Shown here one piece after another: positions 31,806 through 40,072 of a stretch of 64,000 bases of DNA. A program made the translations under genes and the position numbers. The notes under the pieces are model-generated. The model was not told where the DNA came from. It worked only from the letters and a program-made list of their open reading frames with translations, and ran no database searches. The first letter of the stretch is position 1, and every line of letters starts with the position of its first letter. The stretch lies in contig JAVBNA010000007.1 of the NCBI GenBank assembly GCA_031551875.1, forward strand, positions 1-64,000. Reading direction: 5' to 3'. The DNA is from JAVBNA01 sp031551875. Its GTDB lineage: Bacteria; Bacillota; Clostridia; Oscillospirales; Acutalibacteraceae.

Positions 31806-32681
31806 CTAAATCCCCGTATCGAGAACGCCAGAATGCCCTTCTAATCCCAGGCCGTAACGGTATATCACGACCTCAATGGTATTCTTTTCCCCTAAAAACA
31901 GGAGCGTTTCAGCGCCATAGGCGTTTTCTTTGATTGTCATGTTATAGTCTTCCTGATAACACTCGCTGATCCGGTCAGCGGCAACATCACTTTCATCCAA
32001 TTCATTCCCAATGGCCTCCCCCCAGGACGCCGCGAACTCGTCGGCCTCACCCCAGGTTTTCACATAATCTTTGGCGCAGGCCTCAGACAGTTTTTGGCCA
32101 AAGTTTTTTTCGTCCAGGTTTTTCAGCGCAAGCAGCTCCCTGTTACTCAATATCCTTCCCGTGTCCTTGTTCACGTTATAGATATTCCAGTCAACCCCGT
32201 CGTTGGGGAAATGCATGCTGACGACAACAGAGATGATCGGGCCGTTGACGTAATATTCATAGTCCACTGGGGTCATCCACGTGCTGGCGTCGTCCTCCGC
32301 GGTTTCGATCTGTTCCTCGATGTCCGGCATAACATCTCTCAGGATTTTCGCGTTGAGCGTCTTGATGTCTTCAGTATCCAGATTGATGGCAGGAAGCTTA
32401 AAGGAATACCCGTTCGCGATACCAGTGTCCTCGCCCTCCGCGCTGTAGGCCGTGTACACAAGCTCCTTGCTGTCGTCCAGCTTTTTAATCGTTTGGGCGG
32501 ATTCCGGCACGGACTGCGGCGGGGCGGACTCGGTGTTGGAACTGCTGATATCGGATGCGGTGTCCCTCTTGACCGGCTTTTGCATCACAAACGTGTAATA
32601 ACACAGCACACCAATGACAATCAGGAGAAAAATAATAATCGTAATCAGTAAACCTTTGCCTTTGTTCGGTTGCCTTTTCAT
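31806..32681 (-). CDS. Membrane-anchored protein with DUF3298-like domain
   Basis: The 291-residue protein has a basic tip and one transmembrane helix (about 11-30), a Ser/Pro-rich linker, and a soluble domain. That domain contains the DUF4163/DUF3298-like pattern seen in RsiV-type lysozyme-binding proteins (ISVVVSMHFPNDGVDWNIYN followed by NKDTGRILSNRELL). It lacks the sigma-factor neighbour expected for an anti-sigma factor, so only the domain call is made. It is more AT-rich than its neighbours and lies 34 bases upstream of vanW. Confidence 0.65.
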   Translation of the reverse strand: MKRQPNKGKGLLITIIIFLLIVIGVLCYYTFVMQKPVKRDTASDISSSNTESAPPQSVPESAQTIKKLDDSKELVYTAYSAEGEDTGIANGYSFKLPAINLDTEDIKTLNAKILRDVMPDIEEQIETAEDDASTWMTPVDYEYYVNGPIISVVVSMHFPNDGVDWNIYNVNKDTGRILSNRELLALKNLDEKNFGQKLSEACAKDYVKTWGEADEFAASWGEAIGNELDESDVAADRISECYQEDYNMTIKENAYGAETLLFLGEKNTIEVVIYRYGLGLEGHSGVLDTGI

Positions 32682-32885
32682 GAAACTGCCCTACTTTCGT
32701 ATGTTAATTGGAGAAAATTTCCCTTTCGCCTACAACATAACATTCGCAAAACATAAAGTCAACAATTGTTGCGCAACTGTAATTCCGTGTAACCAAACTG
32801 TAAATAAGGGGATAGAATTTGTTTCAAAATGTAACCCGGGGTAACAAATAGCTCCGGCCTTTGGCGCAGAAAAATGGATCGCGCC

Positions 32886-32913
32886 TTGTTTTCCTGCAAA
32901 AAAATGGTATAAT
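32886..32913 (+). promoter_or_regulatory. Promoter of metG
   Basis: TTGTTT and TATAAT are separated by 16 bases, 48 bases before the metG ATG. The leader is too short for a T-box. Confidence 0.65.
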
Positions 32914-32961
32914 ATAGCGATATAGGCATGTGCCTGTAAACCGCGAAGGGAGAACAAAGAC

Positions 32962-34899
32962 ATGAAAAAGGAAACCTTTTACATCTCGACCCCCATTTAT
33001 TACCCCTCCGACAACCTTCACATCGGGCACAGCTACACCACGGTGGCGGCCGACGCGATGGCGCGATATAAGCGAATGCAGGGCTATGACGTCATGTTCC
33101 TGACCGGCACGGATGAGCACGGCCAGAAAATTGAGCAGAAGGCCGCCGCGAAGGGGGTCACGCCCAAGGCGTATGTGGACGAGATTGTGGCGAACATCCA
33201 GTCCCTGTGGAAGCTCATGAACATCACGAATGACGACTTCATCCGCACGACCGAGCCGCGCCATGAAAAAGCCGTGCAGCATATTTTTCGCACGCTGTAT
33301 GAAAAGGGTGAAATCTACAAGGGCAAATACGAGGGCGCATACTGCACCCCCTGCGAGTCCTTCTGGACACAGACCCAGCTCAAGGAAGGCAAATGCCCCG
33401 ACTGTGGGCGCGAGGTCAGGCAGGCGGAGGAGGAGGCCTACTTCTTCAAGCTGTCGGGCTACGGCGACAGGCTCCTCAAATTCTATGAGGAGAACCCCGG
33501 CTTCATCGAGCCGCAGGCCCGTCTCAACGAGATGGTCAACAACTTCATAAAGCCCGGCCTGGAGGATCTGTGCGTGTCGCGCACCTCCTTCACCTGGGGC
33601 ATTCCGGTGGATTTTGACCCCGGACACATCGTCTATGTGTGGGTGGACGCACTGTCCAACTACATCACCGCGCTGGGCTATGCCTCCGGCGACACGTCGA
33701 AATATAAGCGCTACTGGCCTGCCGACGTCCATCTGGTGGGCAAGGAAATCGTGCGCTTCCATACGATCATCTGGCCGACCATGCTGATGGCACTCGGAGA
33801 GCCGCTGCCCCAAAAAGTGTTCGGACACGGGTGGCTTCTGATGGGTGACGGCAAGATGTCCAAGTCCAAGGGCAACGTCATTGACCCGGTCTTTTTGTGT
33901 GAGCGGTACGGCGTGGATTCCATCCGCTATTTCCTCCTGCGCGAGGTGCCCTTCGGTTCGGACGGCGTGTTCTCCAACGAAGCTCTGATCAGCCGCATCA
34001 ACTCAGACCTCGCCAATGACCTTGGAAACCTGCTGTCCCGCACCGCCGCCATGACCGAAAAATACTTCAGTGGCACCCTGCCGCCCGCACGCGAAAGCGA
34101 TCCGTTGGACGACGAACTGATCGACCTCGCCACCTCCCGGGCGACGCTGGTCGAAGGATACATGGAGAAGTTTCAGTTCAGCACGGCGTTGTCCGAAATT
34201 TGGAAGCTGGTCTCCCGCGCAAACAAATACATTGACGAGACTACCCCCTGGATTTTAGGCAAGGACGAGAGTAAAACAGGACGGCTCGCGTCGGTACTGT
34301 ACAACCTGTGCGAGTGCCTGCGCATCGTGTCGGTTCTGGTCGCGCCGTTTTTGCCCGCCACCGCGCCGCTTATTCAGGCACAGATTGGCGCACAGGAGAG
34401 TGAAATCGCCTGGGACACTGCCGCCAAATGGGGCGTGCTGTCTTCGGCGGCGCGCATCCAGAAGGGCGACGCGCTCTGTCCGCGCATTGACGCGCAGAAG
34501 GAAATTGAAGAACTCAACGCACTGCTGGAGGCCAAACAAACCGCCGCGCAGGCGCCCGCCAAGCCGGAAGGTGTGGCCACCATTGACTTCACCGATTTTA
34601 TGAAGGTGGAACTGCGGGTGGCCGAGGTTGTTTCCTGTGAACCGATCAAGCGGGCGAAAAAGCTTTTGAAACTGACCCTCAACGACGGCGAAGGCGAGCG
34701 CACGGTCGTGTCGGGCATCGCGCCGTGGTATACGCCCGACGACCTGATCGGCAAGCGGGTGTGTCTGGTCGCCAACTTAACTCCCGCGACGCTGTGCGGT
34801 GTGGAGAGCCAGGGCATGATTCTGGCGGCCGACGCGGCGGAAAACGACGTGCGCGTACTCTTTGTGGACGGTGTGCCGGTGGGCAGCCGCATCCGCTAG
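32962..34899 (+). CDS. metG: Methionyl-tRNA synthetase
   Basis: This enzyme charges tRNA-Met with methionine. The 645-residue chain has the class I HIGH motif (LHIGHSYTT, about residue 18), a zinc-binding knuckle (CTPCESFW then CPDCGR), KMSKSKG near residue 300, the anticodon-binding helical domain, and a C-terminal tRNA-binding OB-fold domain from about 535 (DFMKVELRVAEVV), as in long-form bacterial MetG. AAGGGAG precedes the ATG. First gene of metG-tatD-radical SAM, a conserved Firmicute arrangement. Confidence 0.96.
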   Translation: MKKETFYISTPIYYPSDNLHIGHSYTTVAADAMARYKRMQGYDVMFLTGTDEHGQKIEQKAAAKGVTPKAYVDEIVANIQSLWKLMNITNDDFIRTTEPRHEKAVQHIFRTLYEKGEIYKGKYEGAYCTPCESFWTQTQLKEGKCPDCGREVRQAEEEAYFFKLSGYGDRLLKFYEENPGFIEPQARLNEMVNNFIKPGLEDLCVSRTSFTWGIPVDFDPGHIVYVWVDALSNYITALGYASGDTSKYKRYWPADVHLVGKEIVRFHTIIWPTMLMALGEPLPQKVFGHGWLLMGDGKMSKSKGNVIDPVFLCERYGVDSIRYFLLREVPFGSDGVFSNEALISRINSDLANDLGNLLSRTAAMTEKYFSGTLPPARESDPLDDELIDLATSRATLVEGYMEKFQFSTALSEIWKLVSRANKYIDETTPWILGKDESKTGRLASVLYNLCECLRIVSVLVAPFLPATAPLIQAQIGAQESEIAWDTAAKWGVLSSAARIQKGDALCPRIDAQKEIEELNALLEAKQTAAQAPAKPEGVATIDFTDFMKVELRVAEVVSCEPIKRAKKLLKLTLNDGEGERTVVSGIAPWYTPDDLIGKRVCLVANLTPATLCGVESQGMILAADAAENDVRVLFVDGVPVGSRIR

Positions 34900-34909
34900 G
34901 AGGGATCGC

Positions 34910-35677
34910 ATGAACCTGATTTTTGACTCGCACGCCCACTACGATGACGACGATTTTGACTTTGACCGAGAGGCGCTGCTCGCCTCCCTGCCCGAAAAGG
35001 GGATTTTTGCCGTGCTCAACGCGGCGAGCAAGCTGTCCAATGCATCCGCCTGTGTGGAATTCGCCCGGAAATACCCTTATTTCTACGCGGCGGTGGGTGT
35101 GCATCCCAATTACTGCTATGAAATGTCCGACGAGGGGCTTGCGGCCATCCGCGCACTGACCGGTAACGACAAGGTGGTTGCGGTGGGAGAGATCGGCCTC
35201 GACTACCACTATGACTACGCGCCGCGCGAAACCCAGCGCTACTGGTTTGAGAAACAGCTCGACATGGCAAACGAGTTGTCCCTGCCCGTCATTGTGCACG
35301 ACCGCGAGGCGCACGAGGATATCCTGACGCTGCTGTCCAAGCATCGTCCGCGCGGCGTGGTACACTGTTTTTCGGGCAGCGCGGAAATGGCGCGCGAGGC
35401 AGTCAGGCTGGGGCTGTATATCGGCCTAGGCGGTTCGGTGACCTTTAAGAACGCCCGTCATCCGGTCGAGGTGGCCGCCTGTGTATCCGAGGATCGGCTT
35501 CTGATTGAGACCGACGCCCCCTACATGGCGCCCGTGCCTCACCGCGGCAAGCGCAACGATTCGACCCTCATCCCCCTGACCGCGCAGAAAATCGCTATGG
35601 CACGGGGGATGTCCACCGATGACGTATTGGAAATGACAAGGAGAAACGCATGCACACTGTTCGGAATTCAGGCCTGA
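34910..35677 (+). CDS. TatD family metal-dependent hydrolase (DNase)
   Basis: The 255-residue protein shows all TatD metal ligands: FDSHAHYDD (HxH) at 7-9, EIGLDYH with Glu, VIVHDREAH, VVHCFSGS and IETDAPYMAP. TatD enzymes are metal-dependent nucleases implicated in DNA repair and tRNA quality control. The ATG at 34910 follows AGGAGGG, 10 bases after metG. The gene overlaps the following radical-SAM gene by 28 bases. Confidence 0.93.
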   Translation: MNLIFDSHAHYDDDDFDFDREALLASLPEKGIFAVLNAASKLSNASACVEFARKYPYFYAAVGVHPNYCYEMSDEGLAAIRALTGNDKVVAVGEIGLDYHYDYAPRETQRYWFEKQLDMANELSLPVIVHDREAHEDILTLLSKHRPRGVVHCFSGSAEMAREAVRLGLYIGLGGSVTFKNARHPVEVAACVSEDRLLIETDAPYMAPVPHRGKRNDSTLIPLTAQKIAMARGMSTDDVLEMTRRNACTLFGIQA

Positions 35678-36279
35678 CCATCACGTATGAGTTGGGCGGC
35701 AACCTATATATCAACATCACCAACCGCTGTCCCTGCGCCTGCGACTTCTGCGTGCGCACAACCACTTCGGGGCACATGGGCGACGCGGACAGCCTCTGGC
35801 TGGAGCGCGAGCCGGCGCTCGAGGAAATCCTTGCGGACTTAGACGCACGTGACCTGTCGAAGTACGGCGAGGTGGTGTTTTGCGGGTTCGGGGAGCCGAC
35901 CGAGCGGCTGGAGGTCATGCTGGCGGTGTGCCGGCATCTGAAACAAAACCCCGCTCAGAAAATTCGCCTCAACACCAACGGCCTGTCCGACCTGATCAAC
36001 GGGCGGGACACCTCCCGGGACTTTGAAGGGCTGTTTGACACGCTGTCGGTCAGCCTCAACGCCTCCGACGCAGAGAAGTATAATGAACTGTGCCATCCCG
36101 CCTACGGGCTGGAGGCCTTTCCGGCGATTTTGCGCTTTACCCAAAACGTCGTCCCCCTCGTCCCGCAGGTCGTGATGTCGGTCGTGGACACGCTCCCCCC
36201 CGACGAGCTGGATAAGTGCCGTAAGCTCTGCGAGGACTGCGGCGCGACGCTGCGCGTCCGGACGCTGATTGAGGACTGA
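35650..36279 (+). CDS. TatD-linked radical SAM protein
   Basis: The 209-residue protein has the radical SAM cluster motif CPCACDFC (CxxxCxxC) at about residue 27, then FCGFGEPTERL and INLN-type strands (KIRLNTNGLSDLIN). It belongs to the small family encoded directly after tatD (TIGR04038). The function of the family is unknown. Its start lies inside tatD, so the two are translationally coupled, implying a shared pathway. Ends at a strong terminator. Confidence 0.9.
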   Translation: MHTVRNSGLTITYELGGNLYINITNRCPCACDFCVRTTTSGHMGDADSLWLEREPALEEILADLDARDLSKYGEVVFCGFGEPTERLEVMLAVCRHLKQNPAQKIRLNTNGLSDLINGRDTSRDFEGLFDTLSVSLNASDAEKYNELCHPAYGLEAFPAILRFTQNVVPLVPQVVMSVVDTLPPDELDKCRKLCEDCGATLRVRTLIED

Positions 36280-36280
36280 T

Positions 36281-36314
36281 AAAGACCCCGGAAACGTCGT
36301 TTCCGGGGTCTTTC
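36281..36314 (+). terminator. Intrinsic terminator of the metG-tatD operon
   Basis: AAAGACCCCGGAAAC and GTTTCCGGGGTCTTT pair around GTC, followed by CTTTG. The stem core is identical to that at 27034-27056. Confidence 0.9.
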
Positions 36315-36333
36315 TTTGCGTTACGGTACAAAA

Positions 36334-36705
36334 TCAGTGCAACAACCCATACAAAACCCCGCACAGCACCGCGCCGGGAAAGCAAAGTGCGAACCAGCAC
36401 AGCGAAAAAAGCGGACAAACCTGCCCGAGCAGGTTTCCCCGCTGTGCCGAGTAGTCCCAAACGCCCAGATGAAGCCCGCGGTTGACCAGACAGCCCACGA
36501 GAAGCTCCACCGCGGTGATCAGCGCGGCGGCCAGCAGGCAGAGGGGGACAAGGGGCAGGCCGGTGCGGGTTGTGAGAGCGTAGAGCAGCAGAAAGCACAC
36601 GCCTCCGCTCAGCAGCATGGTCCAGTGGGTGCGCCCGCGGTAAAGCAGTTCGATCGCGCCGTACAAAACCGATCCGCACAACAGCACGCAAAAAAGCTCC
36701 TTCAT
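36334..36705 (-). CDS. Small membrane protein, putative ABC-transporter permease family (PF06541-like)
   Basis: A 123-residue protein with four hydrophobic segments. The C-terminal part, LHLGVWDYSAQRGNLLGQVCPLFSLCWF, carries the WDYS...NxxGxICPxxSxxW signature of the 'putative ABC transporter permease' family common in Clostridia. No ATPase or binding protein adjoins, and a transport role has not been shown for this family. Confidence 0.75.
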   Translation of the reverse strand: MKELFCVLLCGSVLYGAIELLYRGRTHWTMLLSGGVCFLLLYALTTRTGLPLVPLCLLAAALITAVELLVGCLVNRGLHLGVWDYSAQRGNLLGQVCPLFSLCWFALCFPGAVLCGVLYGLLH

Positions 36706-36802
36706 GGATTCATCTCCTTTCCCTGACGAAGGGTAGTATATGTCAGCGGGAGCAAAACTATTTCACGAAGAGAGGCGGAGGGTCAATTTCGGGGCAGGTT
36801 TA

Positions 36803-36830
36803 TTGCAATTTCTTATTGGTGTGGTATAAT
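36803..36830 (+). promoter_or_regulatory. Promoter of the cupin-GH13-mnmA operon
   Basis: TTGCAA and TATAAT are 16 bases apart, 39 bases upstream of the cupin ATG. Confidence 0.7.
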
Positions 36831-36869
36831 AAAAGCTGTATAAAAATGGGAAGAAGGGAAGGTTTACTG

Positions 36870-37130
36870 ATGGAGATACTTGTCCGAAAGCCCTCCGAGG
36901 CGGAAAAGACCGCCATGCAGAAGATGCCGGTCTGGGAGTGCGAGACTTCCACCTTCGACTGGTACTATGACAGGGCTGAGACCTGCTTGCTCGTGACCGG
37001 CGACGTGACGGTGGAATACGACGGCGGGAGCGCACACTTCGGCGCAGGCGACTACGTGGTGCTGCCCAAGGGGCTGTCCTGCGTGTGGAAGGTGGCGCAG
37101 CCGGTCAAAAAGCACTACAAATTCGGTTAA
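36870..37130 (+). CDS. Small single-domain cupin (DUF861/EutQ-like)
   Basis: An 86-residue cupin: WECETSTFDWYYDRAETCLLV, GDVTVEYDGG, then FGAGDYVVLPKGLSCVWKV. The second motif matches the cupin_3 (DUF861) group. The metal-binding His residues of classical cupins are largely absent, so catalysis is uncertain and a small-molecule-binding role is equally possible. First gene of an operon with the GH13-like and mnmA genes. Confidence 0.8.
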   Translation: MEILVRKPSEAEKTAMQKMPVWECETSTFDWYYDRAETCLLVTGDVTVEYDGGSAHFGAGDYVVLPKGLSCVWKVAQPVKKHYKFG

Positions 37131-37148
37131 AAAGCAGGAGAGATGGAT

Positions 37149-38918
37149 ATGGAGCGCGTCTGGTGGAAGGATGCGGTGTTTTACCGGGTCTACACCCGCA
37201 GTTTTTTTGACTCGAACGGTGATGGCGTCGGGGACATTCCGGGCATCATACAAAAGCTTCCCTACATTCGCGATTTGGGCGCGGATGTGATTTGGCTTGC
37301 GCCGATTTTTGACTCTCCGCAGGAACACGGCGGTCTTGATGTCTCTGATTACCAGAAAATCCTGCCTGAGTACGGCACGATGGAGGACTTTTATGAGCTG
37401 CTGGGACGCGCCCATGCGCTGGGGATCCGCGTGATGCTCGACGTGGTGCTCACTTCGACCTCCGACAAGCACGCCTGGTTCCGCAGCGCCAAGGCCTCCA
37501 AGCGGGCCAGCAAGCGCGACTTCTATATCTGGCAGTCGCCCCGCTGGGACGCCCCGCCCAACAACTGGAAGAGCTTTTTCGGCGGGAGCGCGTGGACGCT
37601 CGACCAGGATACCGGCCAGTCCTATCTGCACCTGTATTCACCCCATGAGCCCGAACTCAACTGGGAGAATTTCAAGCTGCGTCAGGAGATGCATGAGCTT
37701 CTGAGGTGGTGGCTGGACATGGGGGTGGACGGGCTGCATTTCCCGCGCATCCACCTGCTGTCCAAGCCGGAGGATCTCGCCCAGAACGCGGCGGGCGGTG
37801 CGCCCGACCACGCCCTGCTCTACAACCGCCCCGCCACCCATCAGTATCTCAGGGAAATGCGCCGCAAGCTGTTTGCGCGCTACAACATAGCGGCGAGCGG
37901 GGAGGTGCGCGGGGGGGATGTCGGGCTGGCGTCCGATTATTCCGGCGCTTACCGGGAGGAGCTCAACCTGGTGACCACCAACGTCCATTTCAAGGTGGAC
38001 TGCGGCGAGGGGGGACGCTATGACCCTATCTCCTTTGAGCTCTACCGCTTTAAAAACCTGATCAGCGAATGGCAGATCGGCCTGGAAGGCAGAGGCTGGC
38101 AGGCGCTCTTCTTCGGGGACGAAAACCAGCCACGCATGGTGACGCGCTTCGGCGACGACTCGGCTGAGTACCGGGAACGGTCGGCCAAAATGCTCGCCAC
38201 GCTGCTGCTCACCCTCAAGGGCACCCCCTGTATTTATCAGGGGGACGAAATCGGCATGACCAGCGGGATTTTCTCCGAGATCAGCGAATGCCGCGACCTG
38301 GAGGCGAAGGTGTTCTACGAGCGCGCCATGCGGGACGAGGACGCGAAGCCAAGCCGGGTCATGCACCTGTTGTCCGCGCGCGGCCGGGACACGGCGCGCA
38401 CGCCAGTACAGTGGGGCATGAGCCGCAGCGCGGGCTTTACAAAGGGCGAGCCCTGGATCAAGGTCAACCCCGACCATGTGCGCCTCAACGTGGCACTGGC
38501 GGAGAGCGACGACTTTTCTATTCTCCACTACTACCGCCGCGCCGTCGCCGTGCGCAAGACCTACCCGACGCTGGTGTACGGAAAGTACACCCCCCTCGAC
38601 GACATGAACGGACAGCACTTCTGCTACCTGCGCGCCGACGGGGACGGCACCTTCCTGATTCTCCTCAATTTCACGTGCGGCAAAATTGTATTTACCGTGC
38701 CGCTGTCCCTGCGCCGCGCTTCGGTCGAGCAAGTGCTCGGAAACTACGAGAAAGAGGATGAGCCGGTGGACAGCGAGCTGCTGCAGCACTACGTCACCGG
38801 TCTGTTTAACCCCGGCTGGAGACCCAAGGATCGGCGGCATTTTGTGCTGGGGGACGAGGTCAGGCTGCGCCCTTATGAAGCGCTGGTGCTGAGAATTGAG
38901 AAGCAGGAGCGCCTATGA
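37149..38918 (+). CDS. GH13 (oligo-1,6-glucosidase-like) family protein with degraded active site
   Basis: The 589-residue protein follows oligo-1,6-glucosidase along its length (WWKDAVFYRVYTRSFFDSNGDGVGD, GVGDIPGIIQKLPYIRDLG, TPVQWGMSRSAGF). Active-site regions are altered. Region I reads DVVLTST where NH is expected (Thr102, Ser103). Region II reads GLHFPRIHLLSK where GFRMDVINLISK is typical, replacing the Arg by His197 and the nucleophile Asp by Pro199. Region IV reads GDENQPR where NNHDQPR is typical. Only the acid/base Glu252 (SGEVRGG) remains. It is probably not a working glycosidase. I chose the ATG at 37149 because AGGAG is 8 bases upstream; 37143 is also possible. Confidence 0.85.
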   Translation: MERVWWKDAVFYRVYTRSFFDSNGDGVGDIPGIIQKLPYIRDLGADVIWLAPIFDSPQEHGGLDVSDYQKILPEYGTMEDFYELLGRAHALGIRVMLDVVLTSTSDKHAWFRSAKASKRASKRDFYIWQSPRWDAPPNNWKSFFGGSAWTLDQDTGQSYLHLYSPHEPELNWENFKLRQEMHELLRWWLDMGVDGLHFPRIHLLSKPEDLAQNAAGGAPDHALLYNRPATHQYLREMRRKLFARYNIAASGEVRGGDVGLASDYSGAYREELNLVTTNVHFKVDCGEGGRYDPISFELYRFKNLISEWQIGLEGRGWQALFFGDENQPRMVTRFGDDSAEYRERSAKMLATLLLTLKGTPCIYQGDEIGMTSGIFSEISECRDLEAKVFYERAMRDEDAKPSRVMHLLSARGRDTARTPVQWGMSRSAGFTKGEPWIKVNPDHVRLNVALAESDDFSILHYYRRAVAVRKTYPTLVYGKYTPLDDMNGQHFCYLRADGDGTFLILLNFTCGKIVFTVPLSLRRASVEQVLGNYEKEDEPVDSELLQHYVTGLFNPGWRPKDRRHFVLGDEVRLRPYEALVLRIEKQERL

Positions 38919-39997
38919 AAAAGAAAGTGATGCTCGGGATGAGCGGCGGGGTGGATTCCTCGGTCGCGGCGGCCCTGCTCTTAGAACAGGGCTTTGACGT
39001 GGTGGGGGTGACCCTCAAGCTGCGTCCCGATGAATATATGAAGGAGAGCGCATCGGGGGGCTGCTGCTCGCTCGACGACATTTCGGACGCCAAACGGGTG
39101 GCCGCGGCGCTCTCCATCCCCCACTATGTGCTTGCCATGACCGATGTGTTTAAAGAGGCGGTCATCGATAATTTTGTCGCCGAATACGGCAGGGGGCGGA
39201 CTCCCAACCCCTGCATTGCCTGCAACCGCTTTGTCAAGTTCGGCGCGATGCTCGAACGGGCGGTTGCGATGGGCATGGACTACATCGCAACCGGGCACTA
39301 CGCCGTCATCGAACGCACGGACGGCGGTCGGTATACCCTGCGGCGGTCGGCGGGGGGCAAGGATCAGAGCTACGCGCTCTATACGATGAGCCAGCATGAG
39401 CTTAAGCACACACTGTTCCCGCTTGGGGACAGGGACAAAGCGCAGGTGCGCGCCATTGCGGAAAAACTCAGCCTTCCGGTGGCGCACAAGCCCGACAGCC
39501 AGGAGATCTGCTTTGTGGCGGACAACGATTACGCCGGATTTATTGAGCGCTATACCGGCCAGACGCCGCCGACCGGGGACTTTGTCGACCGGGCGGGACA
39601 GGTGCTCGGCCGCCACCGGGGGATCACCCATTACACGGTGGGCCAGCGCAAGGGGCTGGGCGTCGCGTTCGGGAAGCCCATGTACGTCACGGCGCTCGAC
39701 GCGCCCCGCAACCGCATCATTCTCGGTGAGGAGGGAAGCCAGTACGCCGCCGCGCTTGAGGCCGACGACGTCAACTGGATCGCGGCGGACAGCCTACGCG
39801 AAGGCCGCGCCGCGCTCATCAAGGTGCGCTATCAGGCCGCGCCGGTGCCGGGGCGGCTGGAGCTGCTAGACGGCGGGCGGGTTGCGGTGCTCTTTGACGC
39901 GCCGCAGCGCGCGGTGACGCCGGGGCAGGCGGTGGTTTTCTATGACGGGGATTACGTTTTAGGCGGAGGCACCATCGCGCAAAGCACGCCGGTCTGA
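38915..39997 (+). CDS. mnmA: tRNA-specific 2-thiouridylase MnmA
   Basis: MnmA installs sulfur at uridine 34 of tRNA for Lys, Glu and Gln. The 360-residue chain has the PP-loop GMSGGVDSSVAA at 8-19, the first catalytic Cys in TPNPCIACNRFVKFG (about residue 95), GTGHYA-type ATGHYA, and the persulfide Cys in SQEICFVADNDY (about 193). It starts in an ATGA overlap with the GH13-like gene, so the three-gene operon is coupled although no functional link is known. Confidence 0.96.
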   Translation: MKKKVMLGMSGGVDSSVAAALLLEQGFDVVGVTLKLRPDEYMKESASGGCCSLDDISDAKRVAAALSIPHYVLAMTDVFKEAVIDNFVAEYGRGRTPNPCIACNRFVKFGAMLERAVAMGMDYIATGHYAVIERTDGGRYTLRRSAGGKDQSYALYTMSQHELKHTLFPLGDRDKAQVRAIAEKLSLPVAHKPDSQEICFVADNDYAGFIERYTGQTPPTGDFVDRAGQVLGRHRGITHYTVGQRKGLGVAFGKPMYVTALDAPRNRIILGEEGSQYAAALEADDVNWIAADSLREGRAALIKVRYQAAPVPGRLELLDGGRVAVLFDAPQRAVTPGQAVVFYDGDYVLGGGTIAQSTPV

Positions 39998-40072
39998 CAT
40001 TTCCCGCCCTTCCTCTGTGGTATACTAATTGTCCCGGTCAAACGGGGGATTACGCACGAGGAGGCGGCTCTT

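Noticed and set aside
32682..32961. T-box or other tRNA-sensing leader upstream of metG
   Set aside because: The promoter lies only about 48 bases from the ATG and no T-box core sequence or terminator is present; the rest of the gap is AT-rich with nothing recognised.
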